Source: Sthenelais limicola
Lineage: Eukaryota; Annelida; Polychaeta; Phyllodocida; Sigalionidae
Assembly: GCA_942159475.1 (NCBI GenBank)
Contig: OW804098.1
Location: 111,110,620 to 111,174,619, forward strand
DNA length: 64,000 nucleotides
Direction of reading: 5' to 3'
Position 1 is the first letter of the stretch. Each line of letters starts with the position of its first letter. This document shows positions 61,201 to 64,000 of the stretch, piece after piece. The notes beneath the pieces were generated by a model. That model did not search any database. It was not told where the DNA came from and saw only the letters and a list, made by a program, of their open reading frames with translations. Both the position numbers and the translations under genes were made by a program.

Positions 61201-63458
61201 CATACAGGGTTTCGATGAAAGCTTGTTTTACACCTCTTGGCAGGCGATAACAATTGAATGAAATGATTTTTCCTCTGGATCCTGGGTTAATTTGCAAAAT
61301 TTACATCTCTATATCATTATTTGAACATTTTTTTTTCACAACTAATTCAGGGGTTGACTCTGAAATTGTTATTAATGAAACAGACCCACCTTCTTTGTTT
61401 TCACTATTGTCTAACAAACCTCTGGCTAATCTAAACAAATGAAATATTGGATTGACAAGTATCAGTTGATCATTGTCACCTTAACCTAGCCAACGTTCGT
61501 GAAGGGCCAGGATATTTAAACTGCCCCTTAAAAGTCTATCATTGACCTCCAATGCTTTTGAAGGGATCCAATGTTTAAAGACGTAAATCTATCATATTGT
61601 TAAACTGAACCACTGCCATTTAGTTCCTTCAGAAATTCCACTAAATTCTTTACAAATTTTATCAACGCGAGTCTTTTCATGCGTACAGATACAATTCTTA
61701 TTCTTGCAAGGGCAGACAAATAAGACAATACAGTTAGGCTTATCTAAAATAATAATGTTCCTTCTATGGTTCTGTAACAGCAGTGTTGCATGTGCTAGGC
61801 AGTGCTAGAGTGTTGCAATGGCAGTTCTATTTCATTATAAGTAGCCGATTTTTGGATTCTGGAGGTGTGTTGGATAGTGTTAAATTACTATTTTGAGCAG
61901 ATCAAGTAAATTATTGGGGCGGATCCTGCATTACCTTTGCTTCCCCATCGATTTCAGTAACATTGGCTGTTTGGGCTATGATGTGAAGCATGTTTTTGTC
62001 TCTCCTGATATTGGGATATATGTCATCCTTGAAGCCCTAATGCTTGTGGGCAGAAAATCCGGCACTGGGTAGTAATTTCTGATACCGGTAATACAATATG
62101 GGTTTTGCCATATTGCAAAGTTCTTTTTATTGCAAAGGGAGATGAAGGAGACAGCTATACCTCCGGTCTACTAATTTTATTTTTGCCTTTGTAATTTGAG
62201 CGTATTTGATAGACTTTCAATATCCATACCTCAGAGGTCAGTACACACAGCTCTTCTATCTTCCCTGTGCGCTTCTTTTATGCTATTGAAAATCACAGAT
62301 TTTTGCCTAATCCTAGTATTGGTCTCATTGTTTATTAGCTATTGGCATTTTAGTTCACTCCTTCCAACTACTCTCTTGTACATTATCCACATATACTTTC
62401 CCGTTTTCTGCAATAGTTCTGTTTGATTTACTCACTTTTTCCATAAATGTGTTGGTGAATGTGTTGTTACTTAGAGTTTTCTGTTCTGGCGTTTCTTGGC
62501 TTTACGCTTCACATGATTCAGGCTATGGTGGTAGCCAAAACAAACAACATGGCCATTGGCTCTCATTGTCAATTTACTTATATTTTCTCCCAGTTGTTAT
62601 TTTACGCAAGTGACTTGCGGGTGCATACATTCAGGTACTTAGAAAAGTTCCACCACAACCAGCTACAGGTAATTTTCATTTAATATTGTGCTTGTTTCAA
62701 AGTTGGTAAAATCTGTATGTGGCTAAACTGATAGAAACTATGCACAGGTCTACACATACACGTTGATGCACACACCACTATTTGTGTTGGCTCAGTGGCA
62801 TGAAGCATGGAGTGACTACAATTTCACATCCTCCTCCAGATACCAGAGGAAGACCACCATTGCAGTTATCTAGTCAAAAATACCCCAAGAATATCCATAT
62901 AAATTCCTCTCAATCATTTTTTAGCCACTTGTTTTTTACTTTTTAGGTTCAGTTCAGTGCACATCCAGCTATTGTTCTAATGGTGGACGCTGCAGTGTTG
63001 TTGGTTCAAGTCTCCAGTGCACTTGTGTATCACCGTGGTCAGGCAGCAGATGTCAGACTAGAACTAGTAAGTAACACCATTAACCTTTAGTCCTTGCCAT
63101 AAATGGTCCTTCAGCTATAACCACCTTAGCCAGAGACTAAAAATATCATAACCTCCTTTATCAACATTAGAAAATGCAGTAAAGAAACAAAGTAATCATA
63201 ATGCCCCACTAATGATAAAGGAAGATATTGTACGACTGACAAATGTTCATTGTTGTAGTCTACTATCATATTTACCAGGAAACTAATTATAAGGAAATCC
63301 AACAGTATGCAGGATGAATAAATGATTTACAAGAGTATTCTGTTTTCTAGTTGCATGCAGTCCCAATCCCTGTCAGAACAATGGAGTGTGTTTTGTAAGA
63401 AATACAGGGATCAATTGCTTCTGCCAGAGAGGTTGGTCAGGGTCCAGGTGTACCACAC
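25239..63458 (+). CDS. Gene 2: astacin-family zinc metalloprotease with EGF tail
   Basis: This is the gene-level model, with 14 exons supported: 25239-25299, 25853-25946, 30103-30221, 32829-32949, 35125-35191, 35982-36185, 53339-53465, 55113-55195, 55981-56233, 57611-57718, 58553-58672, 58873-58980, 62947-63066 and 63351-63458. All junction phases agree in series. Astacins are secreted zinc endopeptidases used in development, matrix and prohormone processing, and digestion. Order here: propeptide, basic processing site, catalytic domain with HExxHxxGxxH and Met-turn, Cys-rich CPGEG-type segment, Thr-rich linker, EGF repeats. The EGF tail suggests binding to matrix or partner proteins. The signal-peptide exon was not found and the 3' end is outside the window. 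The introns are heavily invaded by transposons, the largest being 17.2 kb. Confidence 0.85.
25853..25946 (+). CDS. Astacin exon: propeptide
   Basis: Phase 1 in, phase 2 out. It encodes a segment with [17 protein letters not shown], resembling the propeptide region of astacins that carries a hydrophobic acidic stretch. It sits in the gap between the two long inverted arms. Confidence 0.7.
26243..26831 (+). pseudogene. Decayed LINE reverse-transcriptase fragment
   Basis: Read across several frames, the segment gives [53 protein letters not shown]. These are the successive fingers and palm motifs of a CR1-group reverse transcriptase. Stops and frameshifts are frequent. It ends just before the expected FADD motif, exactly where the right inverted arm begins, so it was cut by that element. 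Confidence 0.82.
26832..28908. repeat. Right inverted arm with three tandem units
   Basis: This is the inverse of 18192-19915. GCCATTCATTGAATAC-like junctions at about 27570, 27908 and 28250 mark units of roughly 340 bp. The terminal 124-bp hairpin is at 28780-28903. A 91-codon minus-strand frame (27033-27308) is open here but broken in the left arm. Confidence 0.82.
28909..30102. other. Intron sequence, nothing recognised
   Basis: AT-rich intronic DNA between the right arm and the next astacin exon. Short open frames only, without domain or splice evidence. Confidence 0.5.
30103..30221 (+). CDS. Astacin exon: processing site and start of catalytic domain
   Basis: Phase 2 in, phase 1 out. 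It encodes a highly basic run ([10 protein letters not shown]) followed by [15 protein letters not shown]. The second part matches the mature N-terminus of astacins (RWPNGVVPY-like). The basic run is a likely furin-type cleavage site that releases the active enzyme; this is inferred from position. Confidence 0.85.
30265..30568 (+). mobile_element. Dispersed 0.3-kb promoter-like element, copy 1
   Basis: This matches the complement of 57842-58153 from GTGCAGGTGAACCATCAC to GGCGTACA. It contains CRE-like TGACGTCA and a late AATAAA-like stretch, as a solo LTR might, but no LTR target duplication is found. It may instead be a SINE or MITE. It begins only about 40 bases after an astacin splice donor. 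Confidence 0.65.
31651..32187. mobile_element. Inverted-repeat element with poly-G run
   Basis: A perfect 14-bp inverted end (AAGGTAAATGCCAG / CTGGCATTTACCTT) encloses non-coding sequence with a long G-run near 32075. Related sequence (ACTAATGCATG, AAAGAACATGGTT) occurs at 24060-24190, indicating a family. Confidence 0.5.
32829..32949 (+). CDS. Astacin exon: N-terminal catalytic subdomain
   Basis: Phase 1 in, phase 2 out. It encodes [19 protein letters not shown] and then [19 protein letters not shown]. This matches the alpha-helix plus first-cysteine region of astacins, in which that cysteine pairs with one near the end of the domain. Confidence 0.85.
33398..33433. repeat. 36-bp perfect palindrome
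   Basis: CCAGAGACAGTCCATTAC is followed directly by its exact reverse complement. Partial pairing of AGCTAT / ATAGCT outside suggests a longer degenerate hairpin. It is intronic. Confidence 0.92.
34672..34980. repeat. Intronic minisatellite, roughly 55-60 bp unit
   Basis: Four diverged units carry GGTTTTACATGGATTCAGAGTAA and TTACACGGATC. Shorter TAATTTTACACGG derivatives follow. Related ACATGGATTCAG sequence appears once at about 33245. Confidence 0.82.
35125..35191 (+). CDS. Astacin exon: CSS...GGG strand region
   Basis: Phase 2 in, phase 0 out. It encodes [16 protein letters not shown] followed by a Cys, matching the conserved GCSSYVGRIGG-type segment of astacins just before the zinc-site helix. 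Confidence 0.88.
35982..36185 (+). CDS. Astacin exon: zinc-binding site and Met-turn
   Basis: This 68-codon exon in phase 0 carries [20 protein letters not shown], the astacin signature HExxHxxGFxHExxRxDRD in slightly varied form (ERD for DRD). It ends with [11 protein letters not shown], the Met-turn and the Tyr zinc ligand. All catalytic residues expected of the family are present, so the enzyme is predicted to be active. Confidence 0.96.
36760..37306 (+). repeat. Left 0.55-kb inverted repeat
   Basis: From GTCCATGGGCCAGGG to TAGTCATCATT this matches the complement of 52429-52983 over almost its entire length, with scattered differences. It includes GTACCATCTCGGGGGACG, GGCCACCAGGGGGCGCTGAA and ATGCATGTAAAACCAATTAAG. 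It probably is one end of a DNA element containing the minus-strand gene next to it. Confidence 0.82.
37350..39862 (-). pseudogene. Decayed gene of an unidentified repetitive protein family
   Basis: At least seven overlapping minus-strand frames line up N- to C-terminal from 39862 to 37350, so one protein of roughly 800 residues has been broken by several frameshifts. Visible parts: an N-terminal helical segment ([20 protein letters not shown]), a middle with [14 protein letters not shown] and [15 protein letters not shown], a later [15 protein letters not shown] stretch, and a Cys-rich C-terminus (CLCRRTC....CVC...GMACTDMC) before an acidic tail. From memory it resembles uncharacterised proteins repeated in many invertebrate genomes; I cannot assign a function. 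Its C-terminus lies only 44 bases from the inner edge of the left inverted repeat, suggesting it belongs to that element. Confidence 0.7.
40191..40325 (-). repeat. Third, degenerate copy of the inverted-repeat sequence
   Basis: CAATGCTATAATCAA...ATACATCAATCAATAG...GCATAAAGCTGTACTGATAA resembles the inner part of the right arm (about 52690-52815) in the same orientation, with many differences. It may be the element's original second end, replaced or duplicated later. Confidence 0.55.
40430..40760 (+). repeat. Subrepeats upstream of LINE-A
   Basis: GGTATGAAATGCAGGACA (40433) and GGTACGAAATGCAGGACA (about 40640) recur. So do CTGTAGTACAGGATAATGTCTCAATG and CTGTAGTACAATATAATGTCTCAATG. This may be the 5' UTR of LINE-A; its 5' end is not resolved. 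Confidence 0.5.
41303..41653 (+). CDS. LINE-A ORF1: small protein of unknown fold
   Basis: A 116-codon frame runs from ATG at 41303 to TAG at 41651-41653. It overlaps the ORF2 start by 16 bases in another frame, an arrangement used by some LINEs for coupled translation. The product is not recognised: no zinc knuckle, RRM or coiled coil is clear. It may be only the last part of a longer ORF1 decayed upstream. Confidence 0.45.
   Translation: MEVNLKEFCQPYLLIEMVLNIVMACNRPVRINVYEEDLIIEVCVGISPQLGEIKQFRSECFVSFLLHCRKITFDVYRNAQFCIGVYEGMSLVVGRYNCTKKYGFKVKVKYKQWSIV
41638..44078 (+). pseudogene. LINE-A ORF2, 5' part: endonuclease and reverse transcriptase
   Basis: From ATG at 41638 the frame carries an apurinic-type endonuclease: WNIRS, LQETWL near residue 46, YKPP, GDFN near 157, SDHLPV. 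A CR1-group reverse transcriptase follows: [21 protein letters not shown] one-base deletion near 43420 shifts the frame; the continuation has [24 protein letters not shown] and FADD. The frame is cut after CTCATATA at 44078 by LINE-B and resumes at 51039. LINE-A is therefore dead, but its parts are well conserved. Confidence 0.9.
44304..46226 (+). CDS. LINE-B ORF1: coiled coil, RRM-like domain, NADAR domain
   Basis: The 640-residue product starts from ATG at 44304; the frame is open further up, but only to a GTG. Residues about 65-122 form a coiled coil. About 125-260 resemble the RRM-like and C-terminal domains of L1-type ORF1 proteins ([35 protein letters not shown]). Residues about 278-425 match a NADAR/YbiA domain: [66 protein letters not shown]. 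The rest is disordered, Ser/Pro/Asn-rich. ORF1 proteins bind LINE RNA. NADAR enzymes are N-glycosidases; some act on ADP-ribosylated guanosine, and YbiA on riboflavin-pathway intermediates. What the domain does here is unknown. Confidence 0.9.
   Translation: MDINQPAFLSGDQLNTAFEYPLIPKQPNTQQALKPAVDHIPMYSLIPITEYAIDDNDSSNDSLKKSLKAAHKNVETVLNKMEELVISENDMKKEILSLKLKVVELTDTTFSQKEKILSLETDQRKCNLLLTGVPSTRTEDIIKVTLSVLKEISPTIQEEVIIYAHRVGKIQFGAKQILVKLRDEAVRNYIYDKRADLKDNAKYPKVFVNPDLPEEIQDRKSKLRTIKYHVQRKGGKDVGKIVRDKIQIDNIWYRHDQLELLDDGYKLSDAKTKWTDTGVYFQSEFSPLSNFFPSPIKVEDMTFTCAEQAYHYARANLLGNREVATKIFLEKDPRRIKRLATEVQSSEKWNKLKISVMRAVAEEKFIQNEELADYLIQTGTTPLYEATNDRFWAIGCNLQSDHINDDKYIGDNLMGEILEDIRSSLNHYTPIEERVNKKFKGHDGGKPKPSNSNSPKTTRKQYLTRSESNKSEIATGGRNLHQNWSANNRDDDFFQDNAPGPLPNHMFGNNMMSDQSVLGPAGHIRPTMPPPSPSTSGEGGQRMTAGAVHMDMPSYAEKLSPNYLRPRSDTSEKSLPTKEVDKNGSKSQNLSKNKPQSKKTPAQVTETPPPHIDSISDNGKLSLDKMCMSNRTGILADGTE
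46260..46880 (+). CDS. LINE-B ORF1b: SGNH hydrolase (esterase-like)
   Basis: 206 residues from ATG at 46260. Motifs in order: TDSRG at 9-13 (catalytic Ser block, normally GDS), GGICD at 58-62 (normally GGxND), and DGIHL with Asp179 and His182 of the DxxH block. Ser, Asp and His are kept, while the oxyanion-hole Asn is replaced by Cys, so activity is uncertain. It lies in the same frame as ORF1, separated by TAA (46224), TGA (46230) and about 28 further bases. Readthrough, re-initiation or a recently split single ORF are all possible. Zebrafish L2-type ORF1p carries a comparable esterase fused to a coiled coil. Confidence 0.8.
   Translation: MNQTTIIVTDSRGKNLQPYLSSNDMIVYAFSGANLQRLSAELKTKINLRHPTNAILIGGICDFCTKNRETNEISLAYYHEGNLARHMKTKYEEAMDSLSYEQSFCNIALGGLIGVDLNNAKRLSGFSSYQNMISDVILTINQDIHMINFNRNINHPHLITKVHKWEKHRPRHTYTRLPDGIHLDEIVMKNWAKQIRLFHEKPRLDL
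46881..47868 (+). promoter_or_regulatory. LINE-B inter-ORF spacer with repeated short hairpins
   Basis: A 1-kb non-coding spacer contains a recurring hairpin motif: GATGATATATCATC (46928-46941, perfect palindrome), ACGACGATAATCATCGT (47246-47262), ACGACGATAATCATTGT (47320-47336), GACGATATATCATCG (47491-47505), ACGACGATAATCATCG (47749-47764) and ACGATACCATCGT (47813-47825). The last ends about 44 bases before the ORF2 ATG. Roles such as an RNA-protein binding site, an internal ribosome entry or a translation-control element are inference. Confidence 0.6.
47869..50121 (+). CDS. LINE-B ORF2, main part: endonuclease and reverse transcriptase
   Basis: Starts at ATG 47869. Endonuclease motifs: LNVRSL, FSETW near residue 55, YRPP, GDFN near 166, SDH near 231. 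The reverse transcriptase follows with [54 protein letters not shown] and the catalytic YADD near 687. All key residues of both enzymes are present. The frame ends at a TAA at 50119-50121 after [12 protein letters not shown]; the next segment shows this is a one-base frameshift, not the natural end. Confidence 0.92.
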   Translation: MPDKLVERKLDNWTQLASQNGCKLAHLNVRSLIPKFELIRKDTLNLDIDILCFSETWIKNDNSIELLNMQGYNLVHLNRSENKHGGGLCIYVKDSYRYELDSVHTISNENIELLCITISKDYMKPIHLGLVYRPPHANVKQCFTHLKEFIEEKDNVRYPGTIILVGDFNIVLSDNTSPKTKLVHDFKKEHNLDINMKFTTRFGLQKDSVLDYFMFKSNKAATAGTINYNISDHQAIYLTLKHKRIKKNPGTKKKVRSMKKYNTVILDNALSDVDWGPYFEIDDVNLAWNKLLAIMTDIIDDIAPWKTLYIHSGRPKWYNHELVTASKTRDDLFKIANITKDALDIRAAKNQRNYVNGLFRRSKSQYYTDLLTNNSHDSKKLWRTIDEILSKKNNDITGIYNQNKSKLPTPDSAEYLNEYFCSIGAKIQEQIPNTPLLLHEEEITENCSNFNNMSQDTLSTLISDIDTSKSSGCKEINSKLYKDLFMSLQKQLLHVMNLSISQGIFPTGWKTAIIKPIPKKTIPIKPEDTRPIALTHIGGKLLEKYISIQIWDHLNLNNIITPNQYGFRKNKSTHEALYELLTVINNNNNNNLLTAATFIDFSKAFDSVNHDIISKKLNKIGFQGIALNWLDSYLSNRSQSVRLEEHYSKEKNINCGVPQGSILGPIMYLIFSNDINKLSLTSNYILYADDTVLFTTGNSIEELCNTMNKDLSKFYNWSAANKILINTDKTKAMLFGERKKINSHVPLKIN
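50122..50734 (+). CDS. LINE-B ORF2, C-terminal part after a frameshift
   Basis: Directly after the frameshift, another frame continues with the thumb-like and C-terminal region typical of CR1/L2 ORF2: [54 protein letters not shown]. It stops at TAA 50732-50734. One indel in about 2.9 kb of ORF2 is the only visible lesion, and it could also be a sequencing error. Confidence 0.85.
50735..51035 (+). other. LINE-B 3' UTR and poly-A tail
   Basis: The 0.3-kb AT-rich 3' UTR includes GAAATAAAAAC at about 51008 and ends in an A-run at 51022-51036. This poly-A end marks target-primed reverse transcription. No further ORF is seen. Confidence 0.8.
51039..51503 (+). pseudogene. LINE-A ORF2, 3' part
   Basis: This continues LINE-A directly after [49 protein letters not shown], ending at TAA 51501-51503. 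The same C-terminal region appears in LINE-B and LINE-C, confirming the assignment. The split falls between the Ile and Asp codons of the conserved [12 protein letters not shown] motif. Confidence 0.9.
51504..52428 (+). other. LINE-A 3' UTR and microsatellite tail
   Basis: Non-coding sequence up to GAATAAAAGTTGTAT followed by AAT/AAG triplet repeats at 52411-52428, a tail typical of CR1/L2 elements. It abuts the right 0.55-kb inverted repeat without a gap. Confidence 0.65.
52429..52983 (-). repeat. Right 0.55-kb inverted repeat
   Basis: The inverse of 36760-37306. The two copies bound 16.2 kb, or roughly 5 kb once LINE-A and LINE-B are removed. Minor indels and substitutions are spread evenly. 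Confidence 0.82.
53339..53465 (+). CDS. Astacin exon: C-terminal catalytic subdomain
   Basis: Phase 0 in, phase 1 out. It encodes [15 protein letters not shown] and [20 protein letters not shown] followed by Cys, matching the IGQRxxLSxxDxxxINxxYxC end of astacin catalytic domains. The last cysteine is the expected disulfide partner of the first one. Confidence 0.93.
54054..55104 (+). pseudogene. LINE-C: 5'-truncated LINE ORF2 end and 3' UTR
   Basis: Coding similarity starts abruptly at [14 protein letters not shown] (about 54057) and runs through [24 protein letters not shown] and [10 protein letters not shown] to a TGA at 54674-54676. A 3' UTR follows with GAAATAAAAAT at about 55070 and a (TA)n tail to 55100. 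It resembles LINE-A more than LINE-B. The 5' truncation is typical of incomplete reverse transcription. Confidence 0.88.
55113..55195 (+). CDS. Astacin gene exon: Cys-rich CPGEG segment
   Basis: Phase 1 in, phase 0 out. It encodes [20 protein letters not shown] followed by CPGD. The CPGEG...CxCxCPG pattern directly after the catalytic domain is seen in several invertebrate astacins. Its acceptor lies only eight bases after the LINE-C tail. Confidence 0.87.
55196..55980 (+). other. Intron, nothing recognised
   Basis: AT-rich intronic sequence. Short frames (for example 55151-55396, which reads through the preceding exon into the intron) have no independent support. Confidence 0.5.
55981..56233 (+). 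CDS. Astacin gene exon: Thr-rich linker
   Basis: Phase 0 in, phase 1 out. It begins [20 protein letters not shown] and continues as about 84 residues rich in Thr, Arg and Pro, with a short VTER duplication near the end. It is probably a flexible, O-glycosylated stalk between protease and EGF tail. The first Cys completes the Cys-rich segment before it. Confidence 0.78.
56827..56934 (+). pseudogene. Dead EGF exon, type B
   Basis: The sequence is clearly homologous to the other 108-base B exons and the same length. The acceptor CAG is TCT, a TGA interrupts the frame where others have a Cys codon (TGT) or similar, and the donor GTAAGT has become ATAAGT. With both splice sites lost and a stop inside, it should be skipped, leaving flanking phase-1 introns joined and the frame intact. 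Confidence 0.88.
57611..57718 (+). CDS. Astacin gene EGF exon, type B (1)
   Basis: Bounded by TTTTCCAG and GTAAGT, phase 1-1. EGF-like domain [12 protein letters not shown]...[12 protein letters not shown]. It is the first live EGF exon after the Thr-rich linker. Confidence 0.9.
57842..58153 (-). mobile_element. Dispersed 0.3-kb promoter-like element, copy 2
   Basis: The inverse of 30265-30568. It is flanked by TATTATTA at 57834-57841 and 58154-58161. The paralogous intron at about 59090 has the uninterrupted TATTATTAGATAAAC site, so this is a proven insertion with an 8-bp duplication. It contains TGACGTCA and, on the minus strand, AAATAAAACC. Confidence 0.75.
58207..58400 (+). repeat. tRNA-like SINE-type repeat, copy 2
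   Basis: A close copy of 1-199, from TATGGGGTGGGCAAGTGG to CCCTGAAAATTAACATAACC. The intron beyond it matches 1606-1731, showing that the whole intron was duplicated. Confidence 0.75.
58553..58672 (+). CDS. Astacin gene EGF exon, type A (1)
   Basis: 120 bases between TTTGTAG and GTAAGT, phase 1-1. EGF-like domain [12 protein letters not shown]...[10 protein letters not shown], almost identical to the exons at 62947 and 1732. Confidence 0.92.
58873..58980 (+). CDS. Astacin gene EGF exon, type B (2)
   Basis: 108 bases between ATATTCAG and GTGAGT, phase 1-1. EGF-like domain [12 protein letters not shown]...[12 protein letters not shown]. It lies only 200 bases from the preceding A exon. Confidence 0.92.
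59324..59774. mobile_element. 0.45-kb MITE with GGGGGCCCA ends
   Basis: GGGGGCCCATACTGATGG at the left pairs with CCATCAGTGTGGGCCCCC at the right. Pairing continues imperfectly (TTTGTGATA / TATCACAAA). The body is rich in repeated TTGCAA, GCAAAA and TATCACAA motifs. No coding content. Confidence 0.78.
60336..62785. other. Foreign insertions replacing an expected B exon
   Basis: Up to about 60335 the intron matches 57355-57590, which leads into a B exon. Here the match stops and about 2.4 kb of unrelated sequence follows, including a LINE fragment, before the next A-exon intron. No B exon is found at this point, so an insertion or rearrangement probably removed or displaced it. Confidence 0.5.
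61104..61690 (-). pseudogene. Decayed LINE endonuclease fragment
   Basis: On the minus strand, [13 protein letters not shown] (about 61513-61475), KEGGSVSLI and CYRLPRG...[21 protein letters not shown] (ending about 61138) follow the order of apurinic-type endonuclease motifs ETWL, GGGV, YRPP and GDFN. Several stops and frameshifts occur. Its family differs from LINE-A and LINE-B by these motifs. Confidence 0.65.
62790..62905 (+). repeat. Tail part of the SINE-type repeat, copy 3
   Basis: CACATCCTCCTCCAGATACCAGAGGAAGACCACCATT and CAGTTATCTAGTCAAAAATACCCC match 70-140. The tRNA-like head is partly lost. The next A exon follows directly. Confidence 0.65.
62947..63066 (+). CDS. Astacin gene EGF exon, type A (2)
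   Basis: 120 bases after CTTTTTAG, ending at A|GTAAGT, phase 1-1. Its EGF-like domain is nearly identical to 58553-58672, as is the following intron start. Gene conversion or a very recent duplication would explain this. Confidence 0.92.
63351..63458 (+). CDS. Astacin gene EGF exon, type B (3)
   Basis: 108 bases between TTTTCTAG and GTAAGT, phase 1-1. EGF-like domain [12 protein letters not shown]...[12 protein letters not shown]. It is the last exon seen; the phase-1 donor means the gene continues beyond 64000. Confidence 0.92.
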
Positions 63459-63647
63459 GTAAGTTAGCCAAACACAATATATTATCTTTAGAAGGTGTTG
63501 TTACCCTATTTCTTGTTAGAATTTGTCATTATTCCTTAACCACAGCAGCCCTAAAGTAAAACTGGACAAGGTTAACTATTATTAGATGAATCCAATGTGC
63601 ATTTCTATAGGTGTGATGATAGTCTGAATATATTTAACAAGAACGTT

Positions 63648-64000
63648 GAGCATTTGGGGTGGGCAAGTGGTCTAAAGTGATGGGCTGGCCAGTGGCATGA
63701 ACAGGTTGTGGGTCTGAACTAGGATGTGACCATCATGTCAGCCTCCAGACCGGCGTGGAATGATAAAATCACTTTGAGTGAGATAGAACTAGAGGCTTGG
63801 CATCTCTTTCTGAATCTCTCTCTTACTACTACTAATTCTTTGTACCTGCTATTGTAATGGATGTGTATTAATCTTTAAAATTAGATAACTCACACCTAAG
63901 AACTTAATACCACCACTAGTTCACCTCCTCCCAACAGGTACTAGAGGAAGACCAACATTCCAGTTATCTGGACAAATATAGCATTAAAATATTCATATTA
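63648..64000 (+). repeat. SINE-type repeat, copy 4, running off the edge
   Basis: GGGGTGGGCAAGTGGTCTAAAG at about 63655 and GTACTAGAGGAAGACCA..CATTCCAGTTATCT near the end match copy 1. Extra sequence lies between them, so this copy is longer or has its own insertion. Confidence 0.62.

Overview
The window is animal DNA, most likely from a marine invertebrate. It has short coding exons with consensus GT-AG introns, mostly in phase 1, set in AT-rich non-coding sequence packed with transposable elements. There is no bacterial-style gene packing, CRISPR array or rRNA. The species cannot be named from sequence alone; an echinoderm, hemichordate or lophotrochozoan would all fit.

Host genes, all on the + strand. 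(1) Positions 1732-4330 hold the 3' end of a secreted multidomain gene: EGF, EGF, EGF, then a terminal ShKT exon with its stop at 4328-4330. (2) From 25239 to beyond the right edge lies an astacin-family zinc metalloprotease: propeptide exons, a basic processing site, the catalytic domain split over five exons (zinc site and Met-turn in 35982-36185), a small Cys-rich exon, a Thr-rich linker exon, then alternating EGF exons of two types (A and B). The EGF exons and flanking introns of the two genes are close copies, so they look like tandem paralogs built by repeated duplication of an A-B exon pair. The signal-peptide exon of gene 2 was not found, and its 3' end lies outside the window.

Mobile DNA by region. 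1-5 kb: SINE-like and two DNA insertions in duplicated introns, with empty sites visible in the other copies. 11.4-14.9 kb: a 3.5-kb foldback element of palindromic 17-mers, with a 6-bp target duplication. 15.0-15.4 kb: a TA-flanked MITE. 18.2-28.9 kb: inverted arms of 1.7 and 2.1 kb. 20.6-21.0 kb: a cloverleaf-shaped inverted-repeat element. 36.8-53.0 kb: a 0.55-kb inverted-repeat pair enclosing a decayed minus-strand gene and a LINE (LINE-A) that is itself split by a complete LINE (LINE-B). 54.0-55.1 kb: a truncated LINE (LINE-C) ending beside a splice acceptor. 57.8-62 kb: further MITE, LINE and SINE copies.

The most unusual object is LINE-B (44079-51035). Its ORF1 product joins a coiled-coil/RRM-like nucleic-acid-binding region to a full-length NADAR (YbiA-like) domain. 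An SGNH hydrolase ORF follows in the same frame after two stop codons. Next comes a spacer with repeated ACGAT...ATCGT hairpins, and then an endonuclease-reverse transcriptase ORF with one frameshift. It is inserted precisely into a conserved codon boundary of LINE-A.
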